From Pavlovales sp. CCMP2436 (lineage: Eukaryota; Haptophyta; Pavlovophyceae; Pavlovales): a stretch of 15,199 nucleotides of DNA. The stretch spans positions 211,738 to 226,936 of the forward strand of contig MU631430.1 in the NCBI GenBank assembly GCA_026770615.1, given 5' to 3'. Below the pieces are notes generated by a model, which saw only the letters and a list, made by a program, of their open reading frames with translations, had not been told where the DNA came from and made no database searches. The translations under genes and the position numbers were made by a program. Within the stretch, counting starts at the first letter, position 1. Each line of letters opens with the position of its first letter. This document shows, one piece after another, positions 1 through 7,213 of this stretch.

Positions 1-83
1 ATACTAATAAGGAACTAGTCTGGGGGGGGGAGCCGTCTGTGGATACTGATAAGGAACTAGTCTGGGGTGGGAGCCGTCTGTGG
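1..83. repeat. Two-copy tandem repeat, ~42 bp unit
   Basis: Positions 1-42 and 43-83 are two near-identical units. Each reads ATACT(A/G)ATAAGGAACTAG, then a G-run, then AGCCGTCTGTGG. They differ by one A/G change and by the length and purity of the G-run. Related G-rich pieces ending in TCTGTAGTCTCGG and TCTGTACTCTCGG lie at about 210-260. No gene is supported here. A 99-codon minus-strand frame crosses the repeat but is low-complexity. Confidence 0.85.
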
Positions 84-795
84 CATCTGCTACGAGTTCG
101 TCACCAACTTTACCCCTACCACCCCTGCTGCCACGACTGATGGTACTAGTATAGTCGTGGCGGGGAAGGGACAGACACGGGCTCCCCCCCAGACAGGTCC
201 AGCTAAGGAGGGGGGGGGTCTGTAGTCTCGGCGAAGGGGGGGGGTCTGTACTCTCGGCTACGACTCCCGCCCAACGCCTTCTCAACTGCGTGTTGGCATG
301 CAAAGCGCTCAGACTCAGACCTGTTGCAAAGTGCTGAGCCGCTTGAAATCGTACTGGTGATCATAACGCAGCCCTCCTGTTGAACCGTGCTGAGCCGCTA
401 ATATATAGCTTGATTTGAACTTGACACCGCCAGTCAGAATCCCCCTTCATTCATATAGATCTTAGCGCTCCGACGCAGGCTCCTACGCGCTACGCCGAAG
501 TGGAGAACTGGTAGAAGTGGTGGATGATGAGGAATTCACATATATAGATAAGAACTGATTAATAATTGTTAATGAGTTGCTCGTGACTGCAGATCTCATG
601 AAAATTTTCAACTTATAATGGGGTTATAACCTCGAACTTATAACGTCAAGAAATCTCTAACGTTTTCTGGGTCAAAACCTTCATTGTTCTACATTGTGTT
701 GTTAAATCTACATTACACAACTATAAATCTACATTATCAACTCACAAAGGGGGGAGTTCCCCATTTAAAAACTTTTAAAACTGGCGCGTGGAGCC
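84..795. other. Repeat-rich spacer without a supported gene
   Basis: This stretch holds G-runs, short copies of the motif GCTGAGCCGC (near 332 and 389) and one copy of a dispersed repeat at about 470-533. The 3' part (540-790) is AT-rich. Just before the first likely start codon is TTTAAAAACTTTTAAAAC (about 763-780), which could be a TATA-like core promoter for the gene at 796. That last point is inference. Confidence 0.5.
470..533 (+). repeat. Dispersed repeat, copy 1
   Basis: The segment reads GCTCCGACGCAGGCTCCTAC, then GCGCTACGCCGAAGTGGAGA, and ends near GTGGATGATGAGGAA. It recurs in the same orientation at about 2009-2118 and as a reverse complement at about 9418-9532. Three copies in 15 kb, one inverted and flanked by tandem repeats, indicate a dispersed (possibly mobile) family rather than a segmental duplication. 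Confidence 0.75.
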
Positions 796-1713
796 ATGCG
801 CGACACGCGCGCCATCTCCCTCGGTGTGCTCCTCATGAGCGCGATACAGGTGGTGGCGCTGCGCAGTGTGGCCGTCGCACGCACGGGTGCGAGCTCACTG
901 GCGAGACGGGGCGCCTTTTCTAGTGCGGCCCGCCGGCGGGCTTTCTGTGTGCTCAGCGACGCGGAGACATCCACTGACACACCCGCGCCCGTGGACTCCT
1001 CGGCGGCGGTGAGCTCGCAGTTCCTCATTACTAACATACTACTAAAGTCATTACTAACATACTACTAAAGCGCGCTGGGGTTTCTACTTGCGATTTATTA
1101 TTATTCTTATTATTATTATTATTATTATTAACAACCCCCCCCCCTCCCCTCGATACTCCAGCTAGCAGATGAGGGCGCGCGCGCAATCGCACCGGACTTT
1201 ATTATTTATGAAGCAATAAATTTATTGATGTTTGACGTCGACCAAGTCTGCGAGTGAACACTACCTGTTGAACCACGCTGAGCCGCTTTTAATAATGTAT
1301 CTCTATATTATTGATAGGGATTCAAGCTGGCGTCTGACTGTTCTGAATGTTGTGCTGGTCTGAGCGCTGCGTCGCCCATTGCCTGCTGCGTGCCTTAGTC
1401 GGCTGCGCTGGATATACCTATCTATATATCTATATCTATATCTATATCTACATCTACATCTATTACTGATAGGGATTCAAGCTGGCGTCTGACTGCTCTG
1501 AATATATATATACATACACATACATATATACTTACTGATAGGGATTCAAGCTGGCGTCTGACTGTTCTGAATGTTTTGCTGGTCTGAGCACTGCGTCGCC
1601 CATTGCCTGCTGCGTGCCTTACATATATACCTATCGCAGAGGGGAAGTGCGACGCCAAGCAGATCGACATCAACCAGCGCGGAATCGACTTGAAGGACAT
1701 CAAGGGGCTCTGA
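796..1713 (+). CDS. Small two-exon protein with signal-peptide-like N-terminus, function unknown
   Basis: Proposed exons are 796-1008 and 1642-1713, joined in phase 0 to give 94 residues. Exon 1 starts MRDTRAISLGVLLMSAIQVV, a short basic n-region plus a hydrophobic core ending near ALR. An Arg/Ser/Ala-rich stretch (residues 23-50) follows, as in bipartite plastid leaders of algae with secondary plastids. The donor is GTGAGC at 1009. Exon 2 encodes a compact charged tail, GKCDAKQIDINQRGIDLKDI then KGL and TGA; its composition looks coding. The acceptor is ambiguous: CAG ends at 1639 and an overlapping AG at 1641, and only the latter keeps the phase of exon 1. The ~630-bp intron is full of repeats. 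If the join is wrong, exon 1 could simply read into the intron and stop at 1068. I do not recognise the family. The join was made by eye. Confidence 0.42.
1025..1070 (+). repeat. Perfect 23-bp tandem duplication
   Basis: TCATTACTAACATACTACTA plus AAG occurs at 1025-1047 and again at 1048-1070. It lies about 15 bp inside the proposed first intron of the small gene and contains CTAAC, a branch-point-like motif. An (ATT)n microsatellite follows at about 1097-1130. Confidence 0.9.
1310..1620 (+). repeat. Three-copy intronic repeat (~90 bp, one copy truncated)
   Basis: A unit starting GATAGGGATTCAAGCTGGCG and ending CATTGCCTGCTGCGTGCCTT occurs at about 1311-1398 and 1535-1620. A truncated copy of about 40 bp sits at 1465-1502. 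Between them lie TATCTA/CATCTA and TATACA microsatellites. The last copy ends just before the pyrimidine-poor acceptor region at 1622-1641, so the repeat abuts the proposed 3' splice site of the small gene. Confidence 0.85.
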
Positions 1714-2298
1714 GACCGGCGCCGTCCGATCAGCGGACACTAGTCAGTGAAGGGGCCGAGATGATTGCTCAGCACACGCGAATTCGTGGCCGTTGAAATT
1801 GTAGTATTCATAACTTATTATTTTGATTTTGTATAATTATAGATTGAATTAGTTATGGACCACTGTTCGTTTTGTCAAATATCGCCCCTGGGCCATTTGC
1901 TGAGTGCAGGGGCCGCGGGCTTGTCTTCCAAAAGTAATATGAACAAATGAAAGGGGTTCTGGCTGGCGGAGTGACAAATCATCAAGCTGAGAGATATTTT
2001 ATATTATCGCTCTGACGCAGAAGCGGGCTCCGACGCGCTATACGCCGAAGTGGGGAGAAGTGGGGGATGACGAGGAAGCCGAAACAAACCGCTGACGTCG
2101 CTGCGAAACACGCGGGGCCACCTGTCCTAACTAATATATTACTGACAGGGCTTCATAAACACATAACACACTTTTAAATTTATAACATTAAGTAAAAACA
2201 AAGCCCTCGTCCGCCCTCGAAGAACCGCATGATTAAGTAAAATCATCGTCCGCCCTCGAAGAACCGCATGCCATCCTGTATTGCGCAGCTGGACAGTG
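1714..2298. other. Spacer with dispersed repeat copy 2 and a short tandem repeat
   Basis: No coding region is supported. At 2009-2118 is the second copy of the dispersed repeat; it extends further than copy 1 and includes GATGACGAGGAAGCCGAAAC and CGCGGGGCCACC, which align with the reverse complement of 9418-9532. At 2188-2269, TTAAGTAAAA followed by CGTCCGCCCTCGAAGAACCG occurs twice, about 39-45 bp apart, just beyond the stop codon of the minus-strand gene. Confidence 0.6.
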
Positions 2299-2844
2299 TT
2301 ACTCGCGCAGCGCCAGTTGCTCCAGGATTGCGCGGCGCTGTCGCCCGAGCGAGATGGAAGTAAGCGGTGCCGTCAGAAATTTGAGCCACGACTCCTGCTT
2401 CGTGACGGCCGCGAGCTCGGTCCACAAGAGCGCTACAATACGCGGCCGGTTGGACGTCAGGTATGCGCGCACGTCGCTCGGCGCGGTGCTCGAGGGCAGC
2501 GCCGCCATTGCCGCTGGCGCCGCCTGCGCGGACTCTGCGGGGCTGGGCACGGCAGGCACCCGCGCGACCGGCGGCACTTTTGCGAGGACGAACTTTGTCA
2601 ACCAGATGGGCAGTGTCGAACGGATGTGCTCGGGGATCTGCTCCAGGTTGAGGATGCCAGACTTGAAGCCCACGATCGGCGCCGAGAGGAGGATGGCGCA
2701 GATGGGGAGGATGGGGGAGGATGAAGCCTCCTCCTTCGCCGCATCGGTCGCCTTGGAGAAGCAGCGCGAGCGCAACGTCAGGAGCCGCATCGCCGCATCG
2801 GTCGCCTTGGAGAAGCAGCGCGAACGCAACGTCAGGAGCCTCAT
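2299..2844 (-). CDS. Hypothetical protein with duplicated presequence-like N-terminus
   Basis: Reading from ATG at 2844 to TAA at 2299 gives 181 residues. The first 18 residues, MRLLTLRSRCFSKATDAA, are repeated exactly as residues 19-36. This peptide is rich in Arg, Leu and Ser with no acidic residue until its end, as in mitochondrial presequences. Residues about 43-60 (SPILPICAILLSAPIVGF) form a hydrophobic segment that could span a membrane. A Pro/Ala-rich linker (about 90-122) and a basic C-terminal part ending RAILEQLALRE follow. I chose ATG 2844 because the in-frame extension upstream has a different composition and overlaps the spacer. I do not recognise the family. A 454-codon frame runs antisense on the plus strand. 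I prefer the minus frame because of its presequence and alternating hydrophobic/charged pattern, but this is a judgement. Confidence 0.5.
   Translation of the reverse strand: MRLLTLRSRCFSKATDAAMRLLTLRSRCFSKATDAAKEEASSSPILPICAILLSAPIVGFKSGILNLEQIPEHIRSTLPIWLTKFVLAKVPPVARVPAVPSPAESAQAAPAAMAALPSSTAPSDVRAYLTSNRPRIVALLWTELAAVTKQESWLKFLTAPLTSISLGRQRRAILEQLALRE
2737..2844 (-). repeat. Perfect 54-bp tandem duplication including the start codon
   Basis: On the minus strand, 2844-2791 and 2790-2737 encode the same 18 residues and differ only near one codon edge at the DNA level. The unit is a multiple of three, so the frame is kept and two in-frame ATGs (2844 and 2790) head identical leader peptides. 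Confidence 0.9.
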
Positions 2845-3077
2845 TCGGGCCAAGTTCGGGCGCCAAGCTGGAGAGAGCGGAGGAGGGAGGGGCATTTTAA
2901 ATAAAATGGCGCGCGCGGTTTTCGCATTATTAAATGTCGGATCGCTGGACGTCATGTGTGCGTGTTCTGCCGGATCTGGCTTAAACGTCATTTCCGAGCG
3001 GCGATGCCAGGCGCTTAAATGTCGCCTATTCATATCGCTTGGCTGGACACTGGCCGACGCTGCCGTACCTATCGATA

Positions 3078-3123
3078 ATGCGCATCGTCTCAATTACGGT
3101 TATTGTACGAATACGATGCGCAT
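3078..3123. other. 11-bp perfect inverted repeat (hairpin)
   Basis: ATGCGCATCGT at 3078-3088 is matched by ACGATGCGCAT at 3113-3123 with a 24-base loop. It lies 44 bp past the stop codon of the minus-strand gene at 3167-3967 and could fold in its 3' UTR. A role in 3'-end formation is inference. The rest of the spacer 2845-3166 holds no supported gene. Confidence 0.6.
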
Positions 3124-3166
3124 GGAAGGACTAGGACGAGTCTGGGCACCCGGGGCCACCGTTCTT

Positions 3167-3967
3167 TCATATTTTGATCTCTCGTACCCGGCGCGCGTCG
3201 GCCAGCACGGCTGGCGGTGCGCGCTCGAGGTACCCGTCGAGCGCATGCTCGGCGGCGTGCAGCGCCGTCTGCAGGTCGCGCAGGTCATCTCCATCCGAGT
3301 CGGCGCTGCCCTCTTGGCTAAGCAGGAAGCGGAGCGTGGCGCGGCCGTCGTCCACTGCTGCCCACGCGTCGTTGCGCAGGCCAAACTGGGCGGACTGGCG
3401 CGCGAGCTGTGGATCTTCAGCCTCGCGCGTCCCCATCGCCGGCCTCCCCGGCCCATCGAACCCGCCAGTGATCCCTACGAGGAACGCGTTTTTGTCCTGG
3501 TACTTGGTCAGGTAGGATATCGAGTCGGAGAAGGAATCGAACGCAGACTTCCACTCCCTCTCCAGCTTTGGCAAGGCCTTCAAAGCCACGTCGCACCGCT
3601 GGAGATCTGCCGCGTCCGCCGCCTTTGCCGCCGCAGTGATCGCTGCACTCATCACGAGGATCGGCACGAGCGCCAACGCGGTGCCTACGTCGCCGGCGGC
3701 CCTCGCAGGCGACTTTAGCGGCATGACGACCAACGCGGCCGCGCCGAGCCATGAGCGGACAAGTGTGCGCCGCGGTACCAGCGCCGCCGCCGGGGGCAGC
3801 GGGCCGGCGAGCAGCAGCAGTAATGCCGGGTAGCTGCGGCGCGGTAGGCGCGGCGGAGGCAAAGAGCTGCAGCAGCGAGGCCTGGTGCTTGCACTTCTCG
3901 CGCGTGTGCTGCACCTTCTTGTTCCACCAAACAGGCACTCGCCGAAGCTGCTGCTCGGCGCCATCAT
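3167..3967 (-). CDS. Putative thylakoid-lumen-type protein with bipartite leader
   Basis: The frame encodes 266 residues from ATG 3967 to TGA 3167. Residues about 47-63 (ALLLLLAGPLPPAAALV) form a signal-peptide core. PRRTLVRSWLGAAALVV follows (65-81) and leads to SPARA-AGD at 86-93. This is a twin-arginine-bearing second hydrophobic stretch with an AxA-like cleavage site, the layout of proteins sent through a secondary plastid into the thylakoid lumen. The mature part (about 91-266) is mostly helical in composition, with KALPKLEREWKSAFDSFSDS, TKYQDKNAFLVGITGGFDG and a C-terminal helix DLQTALHAAEHALDGYLERA. It might be a four-helix lumen protein of the PsbQ kind, but I see no diagnostic motif. 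The n-region before the signal core is unusually long (about 46 residues), so a small unseen intron or a different start is possible. It is divergent from the E1 gene. Confidence 0.55.
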   Translation of the reverse strand: MMAPSSSFGECLFGGTRRCSTRARSASTRPRCCSSLPPPRLPRRSYPALLLLLAGPLPPAAALVPRRTLVRSWLGAAALVVMPLKSPARAAGDVGTALALVPILVMSAAITAAAKAADAADLQRCDVALKALPKLEREWKSAFDSFSDSISYLTKYQDKNAFLVGITGGFDGPGRPAMGTREAEDPQLARQSAQFGLRNDAWAAVDDGRATLRFLLSQEGSADSDGDDLRDLQTALHAAEHALDGYLERAPPAVLADARRVREIKI

Positions 3968-4066
3968 ATTGGTTTCGTGAAAATGAAAAAGCTTTAGTGC
4001 CCGCGGGTTCTAATCCGGGTGTGCTTCTTTGGACGGCGGGTGGGGAGTGGGTGGAGTTGGCGGAGC
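3968..4066. promoter_or_regulatory. Compact divergent promoter region
   Basis: Only 99 bp separate the start codons of the lumen-type gene (minus) and the E1 gene (plus). The spacer begins ATTGG (CCAAT on the minus strand, directly before that gene's ATG), then an AT-rich GTGAAAATGAAAAAGC and a GC-rich GGCGGGTGGGGAGTGGGTGG. No clear TATA box is present. A shared bidirectional promoter is inference from spacing. Confidence 0.45.
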
Positions 4067-7000
4067 ATGCTCGCCCGCCGCCTCGCGCTCTGTGGCGGAG
4101 CCTTCCGGCCGCTTGGTCTCATGCTCGCCCGCTGCCTCGCGCCCGGGTCACCGCATCCGCCCGCCGTTCGCGCGGTCACCAGCGTTGTGGTCGCCCGCGC
4201 AGAGGCCGCTGGTGCGCACCCGGTGGCCAGCGAGCACGAGCTGGCGGTCCTGCAGCAGGTCGAGGACAAGGTACTCTGGCTCTCCTGCCTGATGGTCCAC
4301 AATGCCAACAACCTGCGCCCCAAGCGCGACGGCCTCAAGGTGAGGCTCGGCACCGCGACCACGCTGCATTGCCCAACGCGCGACGCGCCGACCCACACGC
4401 CGCCCGCGCGCAAGGCCAGCAGCGCGCCGGGTGAAAAATAAATAAAAAATACCCGGAGCTGCGCCTGCGCCTGCGTCTGACGCTACCTCCAGCTGCGTGT
4501 TAGAGCCTGCGAGGAGTGATAGCATCCACTCCCTTCTTCTTGACTACCGTGTCGAGCTTTTCACCACCATACCAAACTCCTGTCATTTTTGCTGTTCCCC
4601 AAATTCCTGGCCATCCTCCTCGCAGGTGGGGGGACACCAGGCCAGCAGCGCGTCGCTCGCCACTATCCTGACCGTTCTTTACACGAGCGTGCTCCAGCCG
4701 CAAGACCGCGTGGCCATCAAGCCGCATGCATCTCCCATATTCCATGCTCTGATGTACATGATGGGTCGCCAGGTTTGCCCCACTGCCCACTGCTCACTGC
4801 CCACTGCCCACTTGTTCACTACCCACTGCCTACTGCCCACTGCCCCGCCAGACGCTAGAGAATATCCGCAACTTCCGCGGCTTCGGTGGCGCGCAAGCGT
4901 ACCCAAGCAGGACCAAGGACCTCCCCGAGGTCGACTTCTCCACAGGCTCTGTGGGCATGGGCGCGGCGGCCACGATCTTCGCCTCGCTCACAGAGACCTA
5001 TCTGCGCGCGCACGGCCTGCCTCCCAAGCCGTGGCCCGGTACAAGCGAGGCGCCTTCGCGGCCGGGCCGTATGATCTCTATTGTCGGCGATGCGGAGCTG
5101 GACGAGGGCGTATGCATGGAGGCCTTGCTCGAGAGCTGGAAGGTTCTGCCCGCTCCCACTACACACTAACTAACGATCTCCCACTGGCTAAATCGCGCCC
5201 ACTTAAACCCCCACTGACTGACTTCTGTTCTACAGCTCAAAGTCGAAAACAGCTGGTGCATCGTCGATTACAATAGGCAGAGCCTCGACATGAATCTTCA
5301 CGAGCGGATGGTACGCCACATAATAAATTAAATTAAGATTAAATTAAAGAAATGTTTTTTTTTTTTTTTAACCTTTACTATACTTCTACTATTATGCTTT
5401 TATGTATATACGAATAGGTGCGAGTCCATGAGCGATTGTTCAGGCTGGCAGAATGGGAAGTGGTGACGCTCAAGTACGGCAAGAGGCTCATGAAAGCCTT
5501 CGACCAGCCCGGCGGCAAGCAGCTGCACCAATGGCTAAACAATGTGACAAATGCCGAGTTTTCCGCGCTGATTTTCCGCTCCGGCTCCGCGTGGCGCGAA
5601 GCGATGCTCAGGGACTCGCCCTCACCGGCCTTCGCGGAGGTAGAGCCACTCATTCACCTGTTTGTGTGCAGTGGGGGGAGGGAGGGGGGGGGTTGAGTGA
5701 AGGTTGGATTCAACTATAACTGACCTATTGCTATACTTGGGCTTGTCCTTAAAGTTCGTATTGCCTGCTTACTCCCTCCGCTGCCCGCTTGCCCGCTGTG
5801 CGCCGCCTCTCCTCTCCACGGACTGTACAAAGCCCACTGCACACTACCCCCCCCCTCTCCCCTCTCCCCGCTGCAGCTCGTCGGCCGGCACACTGACGAA
5901 GCTCTGCACGCGCTGATGACAGACCTGGGCGGCCACTGCGCAGAGACGCTGCTCGAAGCGTTCGAATTCGCCGCGCAGACTGAGAAGCGCACCGTCTTCA
6001 TTGCGTAAGGCAGCCCGCATAACCCTCGCTCGGCCCAGGGGTATCGGCCGTCACGCTTCGTGCGCGCCCTCAGCCTGACTTTTTTTTTTTTTTTTTTTAG
6101 CTACACGATCAAGGGCCATGGTCTGCCGCTCGCTGGCCACCGCGACAATCACGGCTTATTCTTGGCGCCACAGCAGTTTAACAAGCTGCGCACAAAGCTC
6201 GGGTTGACGGAGGCAAACGAGTGGGCGCCCTTCTCGGGGCTGGCCGACCCCTCCGCTGTGCGCGCACTCTGCGAGGCCGCACCGATCCACCGCAACGTGC
6301 CAACGCGCAACCACGGCCTCGCCGAGCGCATCGCCATCCCGATCGACCTTGGGGGACTCGCCGCAGCGCCCACGAGCACGCAGGCGGCGTTTGGCGCGGT
6401 GCTCAAGGCCATCGCGCACACCGACTGCACCTTCGCCGACCGGCTTGTCTCCGCGTGCCCTGACGTGACGACAACCACGGGCCTCTCGGCCTTCGTGAAC
6501 AAGCGTGGCGTGTTCGGCAGCGAGGAGAGCAAGGACCCGTTCAAGTCTGCCAAGGCGCACTCTCTCTCCAACTGGTCTCGCCGCCCCAGTGGCCAGCACA
6601 GTGCGCGCTGGACCTGCCCCTGGCCCCAACCCTGTCCCTACCCTTGCCCCTGATCCTTGTCCTGCCCTGATGGCTCCTGCGCCTGCCCCTGCCCCTGCCC
6701 ATGTATTTAACCCTGACCCGACCCTGTCTAACAGTTGCCCTGGTCTCGCCCTGACCCTGTGACTTCTTATGTACTCCCTTGCTCTGACCCTGATCCTGGC
6801 AGTTGAGCTTGGCATCGCTGAGAATAACCTGGCACAGCTCCTCTCCGCCCTCGGGCTTTCCGCACCGCTATTCGGACACCGCCTATTCCCGATTGGTGCG
6901 TCACTTGTTTCGACTGCCCATTGTCCCACTGCCTCTCTGCCCCCCAGACCCCCGCGCGCGGCGCCCATCCGATGCTGCCACGATTGCTTGCCCCTCCACC

Positions 7001-7182
7001 TCGCGCTGAGTCTGACTCCAGTGCTCGCCTTACTCTGCCCCGTAACTTAACCTGACGCAGGCACGCTCTACGATCCTTTTATCTCAAGAGCTTTGGACAC
7101 GCTGACGTTTGGTGCTTACCAGGTGCGTGTAGCTTGAGGAGCAACATGTCCTGACCGCTCAAAAAAAAAAAAAAAAAAAAAA

Positions 7183-7213
<31 letters not shown>

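Noticed and set aside
4..303. 99-codon minus-strand frame at the left edge
   Set aside because: It reads through G-runs and the 42-bp tandem repeat, giving Pro/Arg/Ser low complexity.
2354..3718. 454-codon open frame on the plus strand
   Set aside because: It runs antisense across two better minus-strand genes and their spacer, crosses the 54-bp duplication, and shows no domain or leader. GC-rich coding DNA often leaves long antisense frames open.
3995..4025. tRNA-like T-arm (GGGTTCTAATCC)
   Set aside because: No matching acceptor, D or anticodon arms can be folded in the preceding 60 bases, and it lies in the short divergent promoter.
5640..5700. Read-through of E1 exon 5 into sequence ending CSGGREGGG
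   Set aside because: A GTAGAG donor at 5640 joins in phase to the exon at 5877, giving PAFAELVGRH, which matches the family pattern; the read-through is Gly-rich intron sequence.
6156..6968. 270-codon minus-strand frame
   Set aside because: Antisense to E1 exons 7 and 8 and the intron between them; the Gly/Ala-rich part comes from the CCCTG intron repeat.
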